Origin: Archangium gephyra
GTDB lineage: Bacteria; Myxococcota; Myxococcia; Myxococcales; Myxococcaceae
Assembly (NCBI RefSeq): GCF_001027285.1
Contig: NZ_CP011509.1
Coordinates: 1 to 64,000 of the forward strand
DNA: 64,000 nt
Direction: 5' to 3'
Position 1 is the stretch's first letter; every line of letters starts with the position of its first letter. This document shows positions 50,486 to 58,918 of this stretch, one piece after another. Below the pieces are notes generated by a model, which was not told the DNA's origin, did no database searches, and saw nothing but the letters and a program-made list of their open reading frames with translations. Made by a program: the position numbers and the translations under genes.

Positions 50486-53400
50486 TTCCGCGCCGGAGAC
50501 CTGGGCCGGCGCCTGCCGAGCGACCAGAGCAGTGCCAGCAAGGCCCAGGTGGCCGGGGCGGTGGGGGTGGTGGTGCAACTCCAGCCATAATGACTCCTCT
50601 GGATGACGAACCGGTGCTGGGAGGGAGCGCTGGCATTACCCGCGGCATCCACGGCGATGGCGGAGACGGAGTGGTAGCCGAACTCCAGCGCGGTGGATGG
50701 GGTGAAGCGCCAGCTTCCCACCTCGCTCACGAAGACCGGCCCGGCATTCGCCGCATCGTCATCCAGCCACACCTTCACCGTCATACCGGGTTCCACGGTG
50801 CCGGCGATGATGGGCGTCTGGGTGTCGGCGCGGTCCCCGGGCGCGGTCACCACGGGCGCTTCCGGCGGTTGGGTGTCCACCGTGAAGCTGTATTCCGCGG
50901 AGACAGGGCTGACATTGCCCGCCGGGTCCGTCGCCTTGGCCCATACCCGGTGGAGTCCCTCACGAAGCGCCGTGCCCGGGGTGAGTGTCCAGGTCCCCGC
51001 CGCGTCCGCCACGGCCGTTTCCACCACGTCTTCACCCCACCCCACCGTCACCGTGCTGCCCGCCTCCGCCGCGCCGCCCATGACGGGCCTGGTCGTGTTG
51101 ATGAAGGGCTTGTCGGGGGCCGTCACCACGGGGGCCGCTGGCGCTTGGGTGTCCACCGTGAAGAAGTGGCTCCCGGAGTCGGGGCTGACGTTGCCTGCCT
51201 TGTCCGTGGCCGTGGCCCGGGCCCGGTGGAGTCCCTCGCGAAGCGCCGTGGAGGGGAGAAGGCTCCAGTCTCCCCTGGCCTCCGCCACGGCTGTCCCGGC
51301 CACCATCTCCGTCCCATCGTGGTCCAGCCATACCGTCACCGTGCTCCCGGGCTCCGCCCTACCCGCGAAGACGGGCATGGGGTCATTGATGAAGTCCTCC
51401 AGGTTGTTCATCACGGGAGCCCCTGGTGGCAGGGTATCCACCTCGAAGTCGCGCTTCGCGGAGTCGGGGCTGACATTGCCCACCTCATCCGTGGCTCGGG
51501 CCCAGGCCTGGTGGAGTCCCTCCGCCAGCACGGTGTCCGGGGTGAAGCTCCATTGTCCCCGTGCGTCGGCGGGCGCTGTCCCCACCGGCGACCCATCCAG
51601 CCACACCCGCACCGTGGCGCCGGGTGTCGCCGTGCCTCCGATGGCTGGCTTCCGGGTATTGACGAACGCTCCTGGCGAGTCGAGCTCAGGCGCGGACAGG
51701 GAACCATCCACGTGCACCAGCCGCCCCCCATGGATGGCGTTGGTCATCACGGAAAGGATGTAATAGCCGCTCGGCACCCTGGGCGTCCGTACCGACACTT
51801 CCGTGTCGGAGAGCCTGTCCATGGGCACCGCACGGCTCGGTGCGCCTCCCTCCACCGGGAACAGGCGGATCAGGGGAAGATTCGTGGCGGAGTTCCGCGA
51901 GTCGCCGCTGCTTGCCTCCGAGCGGCCTCGCAAGTGGCGCCCCTTGATGAGGAAGTCCTCACCCGGATGGAGCCCGGCGGAGGGGTCGATGAGGGGACGC
52001 CCTTCAGGGCGAACGGCCGGGTCTTCGTATACCTCCACACTGGCGAAGATGTAGCCCGATCTCCAGTCCCCGGTGACCAGCACCTGGCCGGAGGGCAACA
52101 GCGTCGCCGTGTGCTCCGGGCGGCTGATGCTCAGGTCGCCCGTGGGGCTCCACGTCCCCGTGAGCGGGTCGTACACCTCCGCGGTGGCGGTGTACAGGTA
52201 GAGTCCGGGGTTGGTGTAGCCGCCGGTGACCAGCACCTTGCCGGAGGTCAACAGCGTCGCCTCATGGCGGCAGCGGGCCGTGGCCAGGGTCCCCGCGGCG
52301 CTCCACGCCCCCGAGCCCGGATCGTACACCTCCGCACTGCCGCGCATCTCCATACGGCCCGTGCTGCTGTTGACGCCCACGCCGCCGGTGACCAGCACCT
52401 TGCCGGAGGGCAACAGCGTCGCCGTGTGGCTGTAGCGGGCCGTGGCCAGGTCGCCCGTGAAGCTCCACGTCCCCGTGGCCGGGTCGTACACCTCCGCGCT
52501 GGCGAGGGGGCCGCCACCATATCCGCTGGCCACCAGCACCTTGCCGGAGGTCAACAGCGTCGCCGTGTGGCTGTAGCGGGCCGTGGTCAGGCCGCCCGTG
52601 AAGCTCCACGTCCCCGTGGCCGGGTCGTACACCTCCGCGCTGGCGAGGGGGCCGCTCGCGTCAAGGCCGCCGGTGACGAGCACCTTGCCGGAGGGCAACA
52701 GCGTCACCGTGTGGCCGGAGCGGGCCGAGGCCATGCCGCTCGTGGGGCTCCACTTCCCCGTGAGCGGGTCATACACCTCCGCGCTGGCGAGGGGGCCGCT
52801 CGCGTCGAGGCCGCCGGTGACGAGCACCTTGCCGGAGGGCAACAGCGTCACCGTGTGGCCGGAGCGGGCCGAGGCCATGTCTCCCGTGGGGTTCCACTTC
52901 TCCGTACCCGGGTCGTAGACCAGCGCACGGGTGAAGGGGCTGCCCGACGAGAAACTCCTGCCTCCGGAGACCAGCACCTGGCCGGAGGGCAACAGCGTCG
53001 CCGCATGGGCAACGAGGGCCGTGTCCATCGTGCCCGTGGTGCTCCACGTCCCCGGGCCCGGGTCGTACACCACCGCCTGGGCAATGGCGGAGAACGAGCC
53101 CAAGCCTCCGGTGACCAGCACCTGACCGGAGGGCAACAGCGTGGCCGTGGGCCACGAGCGGGCCGTGGCCATGCCGCCCGCGGAGCTCCATTCCCCCGTG
53201 TCCGGGTCGTAGACCTCCGCACTGCCGAGGAGGCTCCCCAGGTTGTTACCCGCCGAGACCAGCACCTGGCCCGAGGGCAGCAGCGTCGCCATGTGGCTGA
53301 AGCGGGCCGTGGCCAGGTTGCCCGTGACGCTCCACTTCCCCGTGCCCGGGTCGTACAGCTCCGTGCTGGCGAGGGTGCCGCTCGAATTGCTGCCTCCGGT

Positions 53401-54186
53401 GACCAGCACCTGGCCCGAGGGCAACAGCGTCGCCGTATGGACGGAGCGGGCCGTGGTCATGGCCTCCAGGGGGCTCCACGCCCCCGTGAGCGGCTCGTAC
53501 AGCTCCGCGCTGGCGAGGCTCGCGCTACTGTCTCCGCTCGAGCTACTGCCTCCGGAGACCAGCACCTGGCCGGAGGGCAACAACGTCGCCGTGTGTTTGG
53601 AACGAGCCGTGGCCATGCCGCCCGTGGGGCTCCACTTCCCCGTGAGCGGGTCGTACAGCTCCGCGCTCGAGCCACCGCCTCCGGAGACCAGCACCTGGCC
53701 GGAGGTCAACAACGTCGCCGTGTGGTTGGAGCGGGCCGTGGCCAGGTTGCCCGTGGTGCTCCACTTCCCCGTGAGCGGGTCGTACAGCTCCGCGCTGGCG
53801 AGGGCGCCGCTCGAGCCAGTGCCTCCGGAGACCAGCACCTGGCCGGAGGGCAACAGCGTCGCCGTGTGGTTGGAGCGGGCCGTGGTCATGCCGCCCGTGG
53901 TGCTCCACTTCCCCGTGAGCGGATCGTACAGCTCCGCGCTGGCCGAGCTCGTGCCTCCGGAGACCAGCACCTTGCCGGAGGGCAACAGCGTCGCCGTGTG
54001 GGCGGAGCGGGCCGTGGTCATGCTGCCCGTGGTGCTCCACTGCCCACCGGCGGCCACGGCCTGGAGGGCATGGGGCCTGCTCCACTCCCGCTCCGACGCC
54101 CCCTCCCTGCCCCGCGGCACCTCGTCGCACGCCCACCACAGCAGCACCGAGGCCAGGGTCAGCACCAGCCTCGCTATGGTTTTCAT
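50476..54186 (-). CDS. Kelch-repeat and Ig-like surface lipoprotein with MYXO-CTERM-like tail
   Basis: 1236 residues. The start at 54186 gives a lipoprotein signal (VLTLASVLLWWAC). About fourteen kelch-type repeats follow, each carrying HTATLLPSGQVLVSGG, then SAELYDPLTGKW, and TGNLATARS. Together they would build one or two beta propellers. After residue about 750 come four Ig-like modules (for example PVVTAPDKPFINTTRPVMGG and then AEAGSTVTVGWGEDV). The C-terminus CTTTPTAPATWALLALLWSL then GRRRPRS is a Cys, a hydrophobic helix and an Arg cluster, as in MYXO-CTERM sorting tails. Likely anchored on the outer surface. The repeats at 52651 and 52795 are almost identical at DNA level, a recent 144-bp duplication. 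Confidence 0.85.
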   Translation of the reverse strand: MKTIARLVLTLASVLLWWACDEVPRGREGASEREWSRPHALQAVAAGGQWSTTGSMTTARSAHTATLLPSGKVLVSGGTSSASAELYDPLTGKWSTTGGMTTARSNHTATLLPSGQVLVSGGTGSSGALASAELYDPLTGKWSTTGNLATARSNHTATLLTSGQVLVSGGGGSSAELYDPLTGKWSPTGGMATARSKHTATLLPSGQVLVSGGSSSSGDSSASLASAELYEPLTGAWSPLEAMTTARSVHTATLLPSGQVLVTGGSNSSGTLASTELYDPGTGKWSVTGNLATARFSHMATLLPSGQVLVSAGNNLGSLLGSAEVYDPDTGEWSSAGGMATARSWPTATLLPSGQVLVTGGLGSFSAIAQAVVYDPGPGTWSTTGTMDTALVAHAATLLPSGQVLVSGGRSFSSGSPFTRALVYDPGTEKWNPTGDMASARSGHTVTLLPSGKVLVTGGLDASGPLASAEVYDPLTGKWSPTSGMASARSGHTVTLLPSGKVLVTGGLDASGPLASAEVYDPATGTWSFTGGLTTARYSHTATLLTSGKVLVASGYGGGPLASAEVYDPATGTWSFTGDLATARYSHTATLLPSGKVLVTGGVGVNSSTGRMEMRGSAEVYDPGSGAWSAAGTLATARCRHEATLLTSGKVLVTGGYTNPGLYLYTATAEVYDPLTGTWSPTGDLSISRPEHTATLLPSGQVLVTGDWRSGYIFASVEVYEDPAVRPEGRPLIDPSAGLHPGEDFLIKGRHLRGRSEASSGDSRNSATNLPLIRLFPVEGGAPSRAVPMDRLSDTEVSVRTPRVPSGYYILSVMTNAIHGGRLVHVDGSLSAPELDSPGAFVNTRKPAIGGTATPGATVRVWLDGSPVGTAPADARGQWSFTPDTVLAEGLHQAWARATDEVGNVSPDSAKRDFEVDTLPPGAPVMNNLEDFINDPMPVFAGRAEPGSTVTVWLDHDGTEMVAGTAVAEARGDWSLLPSTALREGLHRARATATDKAGNVSPDSGSHFFTVDTQAPAAPVVTAPDKPFINTTRPVMGGAAEAGSTVTVGWGEDVVETAVADAAGTWTLTPGTALREGLHRVWAKATDPAGNVSPVSAEYSFTVDTQPPEAPVVTAPGDRADTQTPIIAGTVEPGMTVKVWLDDDAANAGPVFVSEVGSWRFTPSTALEFGYHSVSAIAVDAAGNASAPSQHRFVIQRSHYGWSCTTTPTAPATWALLALLWSLGRRRPRSPARNGG

Positions 54187-54587
54187 CCCGATTCCTGGAG
54201 AGGATGGCATGAAGGTTCCCTTTCATGGATATGTGGTGTCACCCCAGCGGTGAGCCCCTCGGTCCCCCTCGACGAGCGAGGGTGAGCGTGAAGGGCCATG
54301 ACTTCGTTCACCTGGTGGTGCCCGCTGGTTTGCCGGGAACGCCCATGTTGCACGACCCACGGGAGGGGCGCGGTGACGGGCTTCACACCTGAAAGGGTGT
54401 CGGAGAATTCGAGTGACGCGACCCGGCACGACACGCGGCGGAAATAGAGCTTCGCGCGGTCCGGTGGGAATCGCGAGGAGAGGGTGTCGCGAAGGACGGG
54501 AGCGGTGGCGCGGTGCACGGCAGCAGAGACCCCGGCGTGGGACGCGGGCTAGAATCGGCTCGTCACTCGGCTCGCGGAGACCTCTTG
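54187..54587. other. Divergent intergenic region
   Basis: About 400 bases between the kelch gene and the GNAT gene. I see no gene, no strong hairpin and no repeat. It must carry promoters for both, but none is clear to the eye. Confidence 0.4.
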
Positions 54588-55040
54588 GTGATCCTGCGCA
54601 ACGTCACGGATGAAGACCTCCTGCTCTTCTTCGAGCACCAACGGGACGAAGTCGCGCTGCGCATGGCCGCCTTCCCGCCACGGGAACGCGATGCCTTCCT
54701 GACCCACTGGCGCACGAAGGTTCTCCGCCCCGAGAACGTGACCCGGACCATCGTCGTTGACGGCCTGGCCGCTGGGTACATCGGCAGTTGGGAGCAGGAC
54801 GGCATGCGCCTCGTCGCCTATTGGATGGGTCGCGAGCACTGGGGCAAGGGCATCGCGACACGGGCGCTCTCGGAGTTCCTCGTGCTCGAGCCGGTTCGTC
54901 CGCTCCATGCGTGGGTCGCGGTCCACAACACCGGGTCGATCCGCGTCCTCGAGAAGTGTGGCTTCCGCACGGTGGCCCAGGAGCACCCGCAGCACGCGGA
55001 CGGAGTGGCCGAGGTCCTCATGACGCTGGGTCAGAAATAA
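54588..55040 (+). CDS. GNAT family N-acetyltransferase (RimJ/RimL-like)
   Basis: 150 residues. I start at the GTG at 54588 (ILRNVTDEDLLLFFEHQRDE), with GCGGAGA about ten bases upstream; a longer frame adds only low-complexity sequence. The motif MGREHWGKGIATRALSEFL binds acetyl-CoA. WVAVHNTGSIRVLEKCGFRT is the RimJ/RimL-type C-terminal strand-helix. The acceptor could be a ribosomal protein, an amino group of an antibiotic or a small amine. It converges on the CPBP gene. Confidence 0.8.
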   Translation: MILRNVTDEDLLLFFEHQRDEVALRMAAFPPRERDAFLTHWRTKVLRPENVTRTIVVDGLAAGYIGSWEQDGMRLVAYWMGREHWGKGIATRALSEFLVLEPVRPLHAWVAVHNTGSIRVLEKCGFRTVAQEHPQHADGVAEVLMTLGQK

Positions 55041-55073
55041 TACAAGACGCTCCTCCTCCGCCCTTCACCCTCA

Positions 55074-55973
55074 TCAGGCTTCCCCTCTGCCCCAGGCGTA
55101 GGCGCGGGCGTCACGCCAGAGGACCCGCGTTCCCTTCACCGCGGCCCGGCGCAGGAGGACGGCCGTCGCGATGAGCAGCACCCCCAGCGTGACCACCGAG
55201 CCTTCCAAGCCGTAGGCGCCGCCGGTCAGCCATTCCGGGCCGCCCAGCTGCCCGGTCAACAGACCTTCCTGGGCCGGGTGGCCCGAGACGGCAATCGACC
55301 AGACGGTGCCCAGCGTGTAGTTCCAGCCGATGTGGATGCCGATGGCGAGCCAGAGGCGGCGCGTCACGAGGTAGGCGGCCGTCAGCATCACGCCCGCCAC
55401 CCCGGTGACGGCAATGGCCAGCACGGTCGCCGAGGAGCCCGGAAGGTGAGAGAGCCCGAACAGCACGGAGGAGATCGCGAGCGCCGGCCAGGTGCCCAGC
55501 GCACGCTCGGTGATGCGGAACAGGAGGCCGCGGAACAGCAGCTCCTCCAGCACGCCGACAAACACCATTTCGCCGATCGGCACGACGAGGGCGAAGCTCC
55601 ATGGGTTCATCCGGGTGAAGTGATAGGCGCCCGTGGCGGCCAGGGCGGCGATGGCGGCCCCCACCATCACGAACCCGAGCCCCAGCCCGGCCACCACTTC
55701 GGGCAAGGCACGAGCGCCGGACGCTTCCGCGGCCTCGCGCTTTTCGGCCCGCCGCACATGAAAGCGGTACGCCAGCAGCGCCACCCCGGCGGACAGCACC
55801 TCTGGCCACACGGGCCGATATGCCTTCGCCACATACGAATGGATGATCGCCTCAGGCGTGAACGCCGCCAGCAGGAGCACGAGGGCGCCGAGGACGATGC
55901 GCGTCAGGGGTAACTGCAAGAAGCGCCGGGTCCACGGAAGGCGGGGCCCCGTCATCTGGGCTGCCGTGCTCAT
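55074..55973 (-). CDS. CPBP family intramembrane metalloprotease
   Basis: 299 residues with about eight hydrophobic helices. The family motifs are EELLFRG (Glu-Glu-x-x-x-Arg), FGLSHLPG (Phe-x-x-x-His) and a third His in IGIHIGWNY, the Abi/Rce1 zinc site. The start at 55973 overlaps the MarR stop by four bases (ATGA). In other bacteria members process prenylated proteins or confer bacteriocin self-immunity. The MarR partner implies inducible use. Confidence 0.85.
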   Translation of the reverse strand: MSTAAQMTGPRLPWTRRFLQLPLTRIVLGALVLLLAAFTPEAIIHSYVAKAYRPVWPEVLSAGVALLAYRFHVRRAEKREAAEASGARALPEVVAGLGLGFVMVGAAIAALAATGAYHFTRMNPWSFALVVPIGEMVFVGVLEELLFRGLLFRITERALGTWPALAISSVLFGLSHLPGSSATVLAIAVTGVAGVMLTAAYLVTRRLWLAIGIHIGWNYTLGTVWSIAVSGHPAQEGLLTGQLGGPEWLTGGAYGLEGSVVTLGVLLIATAVLLRRAAVKGTRVLWRDARAYAWGRGEA

Positions 55974-56476
55974 GTCGTCTTCCTCTTCCTGGTGGTGGGG
56001 GTGCCGGCCGCGTGCGCGGCCTGGGTTGCGCGTGCCTTGCGGATGCGTTCTCCGAAGGGCTCGGCTTCCAGCGCCTGGATCGCGTCGGCCAGGCATTGGG
56101 AGAGAGGGTGGGGCAGTGCGGCGTCGAGACCATCGGCGGCGGCCTTGGTGGCGGCCCAGCACTCCATCAGCCTGGGCAGCATGCGCTGACCCGCCGCGCC
56201 GAGGCGGACCACCCGCTCGCGGCCGTCCGCGCCGGGGCCGACCGTGACCAGGCCTGCCTTCTTCATCAAGGCGAGCGTCTGCGTGGCGGCCGGCTGGCTG
56301 ATGCCCGCCACTTGCGCGATGCGGCCGACCGAGGCCGAGGTCTCCTGCGCGAGCACGCGCATGACCGGCGTGTAGCGGGGCCGGTAGTCGAGGCCCGCAT
56401 CGACGTAGGCTTGCGCGACGTCGCCGTCGAGCAGTTCGAGCAGGTGCCGCAATTGGGTGCCGAGTCCTTGTTTCAC
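55970..56476 (-). CDS. MarR family transcriptional regulator
   Basis: 168 residues from a GTG at 56476. Winged helix-turn-helix: ASVGRIAQVAGISQPAATQT then LVTVGPGADGRERVVRLGAA. A helical N-terminus (VKQGLGTQLRHLLELLDGDV) and C-terminal helices form the dimer part. It ends in a Lys/Arg-rich tail. A perfect 18-bp palindrome lies nine bases upstream of the start, overlapping a TATACT -10 whose expected start point falls at the GTG itself, so the message may be leaderless. It is cotranscribed with the CPBP gene, which it should control. Confidence 0.8.
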   Translation of the reverse strand: MKQGLGTQLRHLLELLDGDVAQAYVDAGLDYRPRYTPVMRVLAQETSASVGRIAQVAGISQPAATQTLALMKKAGLVTVGPGADGRERVVRLGAAGQRMLPRLMECWAATKAAADGLDAALPHPLSQCLADAIQALEAEPFGERIRKARATQAAHAAGTPTTRKRKTT

Positions 56477-56484
56477 CGGCGCAG

Positions 56485-56502
56485 TATATAACGGGTTATA
56501 TA
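56485..56502. promoter_or_regulatory. Perfect palindromic operator at the marR / alkylation-repair divergent promoter
   Basis: TATATAACGGGTTATATA is a perfect inverted repeat with 8-bp arms and a 2-base centre. It overlaps a minus-strand TATACT (56483-56488) and a plus-strand TATAAT (56499-56504), so one bound MarR dimer would block both directions. Confidence 0.7.
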
Positions 56503-56603
56503 ATCCCTTATGTAAAAATCGGGGAGGCGGCTTCTTGTCCGCCGCGAAAGCGAACATGGCCGCCCGGGAGATCGGGTAAGAGACCGCACTCGAGGAGACT
56601 CGC

Positions 56604-57395
56604 ATGCCGAAAACGATGACGCTGTCCCAGGTCATGAAGCAGCTCGAGCAGCAGGGCGACGAGAAGGTGCGCGAGCGCTACGTGCGCGATGGCGCGGGGG
56701 ACAACGTTTTCGGCGTGCTGCTCGGCAAGATCCGTGGCCTCGCGGAGGCGCTCGGGACGAACCACGGGCTCGGCCTGGAGCTGTGGGCGACGGGCAACCA
56801 CGAGGCGCGCATCCTCGCGTGCATGCTGCTCGAGCCCACGGCGCTCACCGAGAAGGAGGCACGTGCGCTCCTCGAGCCGCTCTCGAACCCCACACTGGCC
56901 GACGAGCTCGTCGGACGCGTGCTCGTGCATGCGCCCATCGCCGAGGCGCTGCAGGTGCGGTGGATGGACAGCGGCAAGGAGCTTCTCCGCCGCGCCGGGT
57001 GGAGGCTCCTCGCCGGGCGCATCGCGCGCGGGCTCGCGAAGGACCTCGACGTCCGCGCGACGCTCACGCGCATCGAGCGTGAGTTGCCGCCCGCACCGTA
57101 CCGGGTGAAGGAGGGCATCAACTTCTGCCTCGTCTGGATCGGCCTCCACCTGCCCGCGTACACCGCGGAGGCCATCGCCATCGGCGAGCGCCTCGGCCGG
57201 TGGGACCCGCGACCCATCCCCAAGGGCTGCACGTCGAGCTACGCGCCGGAGTGGATCGCCGCGTCGCTCGCGCTGCGCCGGGGCGAGAAGACCGCGGCAC
57301 GAAAGGCGATGGAGGCCTCCGCCAAGGCGAAGGCCGCTCCGGTCAGGAAGAAGAGCGCCGGGAAGAAACCATCTGCCCCGAAGAGGGCGCGCTGA
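56604..57395 (+). CDS. DNA alkylation repair protein, AlkD/HEAT-repeat type
   Basis: 263 residues. HEAT-like helices, with the AlkD-family segments LGLELWATGNHEARILACML early, VKEGINFCLVWIG and RLGRWDPRPIPKGCTSSYAP late. It ends in a Lys-rich tail (RKKSAGKKPSAPKRAR). AlkD enzymes excise cationic alkylated bases without base flipping. The start at 56604 has GAGGAGACTC upstream. Its promoter shares the palindrome of the divergent marR. Catalytic residues cannot be confirmed by eye, so a DNA-binding homologue without glycosylase activity is possible. Confidence 0.7.
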   Translation: MPKTMTLSQVMKQLEQQGDEKVRERYVRDGAGDNVFGVLLGKIRGLAEALGTNHGLGLELWATGNHEARILACMLLEPTALTEKEARALLEPLSNPTLADELVGRVLVHAPIAEALQVRWMDSGKELLRRAGWRLLAGRIARGLAKDLDVRATLTRIERELPPAPYRVKEGINFCLVWIGLHLPAYTAEAIAIGERLGRWDPRPIPKGCTSSYAPEWIAASLALRRGEKTAARKAMEASAKAKAAPVRKKSAGKKPSAPKRAR

Positions 57396-57553
57396 CCTCG
57401 CGCCAGGCTCGGCAGGAGCCCGGCTGGGGGGACGCAACCCGCCCCCTGGGACTCCGGCCTTGAAACCCGTGGCGAGGCCCGGCAAAAGAGGTGACAGGCC
57501 CGCTCCGGGTGCATCCCCCGCCGCGCCCTTCCCGCTCACCCCTGAGGCCCCTC

Positions 57554-58855
57554 GTGTCGCAGGCCCATGCCCTCTTCCTGCTGTTGCCCTCGCTGCTGCT
57601 CGCGGCGGTGCCCCCCACCCTCGAGCGGCCCGTCACCGACACGCAGGGTCTGCTCTCCCCCGACCAGGTGGAGACGGTGGCGCAGGAGCTGGTGCGCCTG
57701 CGCGAGCAGACGGGCACGCAGATGGCGGTGCTCATCGTGGGCACCACCGAGGGGGAGCCCATCGAGGACTACGCGATGCGGGCCGCCCAGGCCTGGCGAG
57801 GCGGGCAGCAGGGCGCGGACAACGGGCTGCTCTACGTCCTGGCGGTGAACGACCGGCGCATGCGCCTGGAGGTGGGCTATGGGCTGGAGGAGCACCTGCC
57901 CGATGGCGCAGTGCGCCGGCTGCTCGACGCCCAGGGCCCCCTCCTGCGCGAGCGCAACTACACGGGCGCCCTGGTGAACATCATCCAGGGGGTGCGCGAG
58001 CGTCTGCCCGCGCAAGCAAGCGCCGCGAACCAGCCCCAGGCCGCGAGTGCGTCCCCAGATGCCTCGCACGTCAAGCGCCCCAGCAGGAAGGAATCCGGGG
58101 TCGGGTTGGGGGGCCTCACGGCGTACGGCCTGTCCCTGCTGCTCTGCATCGTGCTGCATCCCCGCCCGCGCCAGTGGATGGGCGAGCGGGTGGCGTTCGG
58201 CATCAGTGGGGTCTTGTGCGTCACGGCCCTCGGCTTCCTCGCCTTCTTCGGCTCGAGGACGGACCTGGTCAACCCCTGGACCCTCGGGTGGACCTTCTGC
58301 ATCTACTGCGCGCTGATGTACGGGGCCCGGGCCCTCGTCTGGCGCGACGACGGTTGGGAGAAGGGGTGGGGCATCATCGCGATGGGGTCCATCCTCCTCA
58401 GCATCCCGAACGCCATCATGCGGGTGGGGAAGAGTTGGGTGTTGCTCTTCGACATCCTCATCTCCTGCATCCTGGCCTCCCTGTTGGTGATACCCGCCTT
58501 CGCGCTGCTCGTCGTCCTCAAGGGGTTGTTCGCCGCCGCATGGGCTGGAGCGTCCACCACCTACCGCTCGGGTTCGTCGACACCGGCGCCCACGAACTGG
58601 ACCCCGCGTGGGTCTTCGAGCACCTCGTCGCGGAGAGCCTCTTCGTCCAGCTCGTCGTCGGGGAGCTCGTTGTGGCGCGCGGCCGTGTCGACCCCGTCCT
58701 CCCGTTCCTCCTCGAGCTCGTCCTCCCGTTCCTCCTCGAGCTCGTCCTCCCGTTCCTCCTCGGGCTCGTCCTCCTCGAGTTCGTCCTCCTCGAGCTCCAG
58801 CTGGAAGGGAGGCGGAGGCAGCTTCGGCGGCGGAGGTGCCAGCTCCTCCTGGTAG
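57554..58855 (+). CDS. TPM-domain membrane protein (YgcG-like) with Ser-rich C-terminal segment
   Basis: 433 residues from the GTG at 57554, giving a signal (ALFLLLPSLLLAAVPP). The TPM domain follows: VTDTQGLLSPDQVETVAQEL, then TGTQMAVLIVGTTEGEPIED, GLLYVLAVNDRRMRLEVGYG and YTGALVNIIQGVRERLPAQ. Two clusters of hydrophobic helices (TAYGLSLLLCIVLHP onward) precede a Ser/Arg low-complexity region encoded by a 24-bp microsatellite at about 58700-58800. It ends KGGGGSFGGGGASSSW, the glycine-rich tail usual in this family. The repeat may vary in copy number and stay in frame. TPM proteins act in stress and photosystem or envelope maintenance elsewhere; no role is shown here. Confidence 0.7.
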   Translation: MSQAHALFLLLPSLLLAAVPPTLERPVTDTQGLLSPDQVETVAQELVRLREQTGTQMAVLIVGTTEGEPIEDYAMRAAQAWRGGQQGADNGLLYVLAVNDRRMRLEVGYGLEEHLPDGAVRRLLDAQGPLLRERNYTGALVNIIQGVRERLPAQASAANQPQAASASPDASHVKRPSRKESGVGLGGLTAYGLSLLLCIVLHPRPRQWMGERVAFGISGVLCVTALGFLAFFGSRTDLVNPWTLGWTFCIYCALMYGARALVWRDDGWEKGWGIIAMGSILLSIPNAIMRVGKSWVLLFDILISCILASLLVIPAFALLVVLKGLFAAAWAGASTTYRSGSSTPAPTNWTPRGSSSTSSRRASSSSSSSGSSLWRAAVSTPSSRSSSSSSSRSSSSSSSRSSSGSSSSSSSSSSSSWKGGGGSFGGGGASSSW

Positions 58856-58871
58856 TCCCGGTGTTCCACGA

Positions 58872-58906
58872 GGTGCGCGGCCGTGATTCGAGCCCGGCCA
58901 CGCACC
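58872..58906. terminator. Bidirectional hairpin between convergent genes
   Basis: A 12-bp stem with one mismatch (GGTGCGCGGCCG / CGGCCACGCACC) sits between the TPM and GH16 stops, 64 bases apart. No U-tract, so a terminator role rests on position. Confidence 0.45.
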
Positions 58907-58918
58907 CCGTGAGTCCTG

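Noticed and set aside
50590-54285. A 1231-residue open frame on the plus strand opposite the kelch gene
   Set aside because: It is the reverse complement of a high-GC repeated gene. It has no start signal and its sequence is His/Gln/Arg-rich repeat noise, whereas the minus strand gives kelch repeats and a signal peptide.
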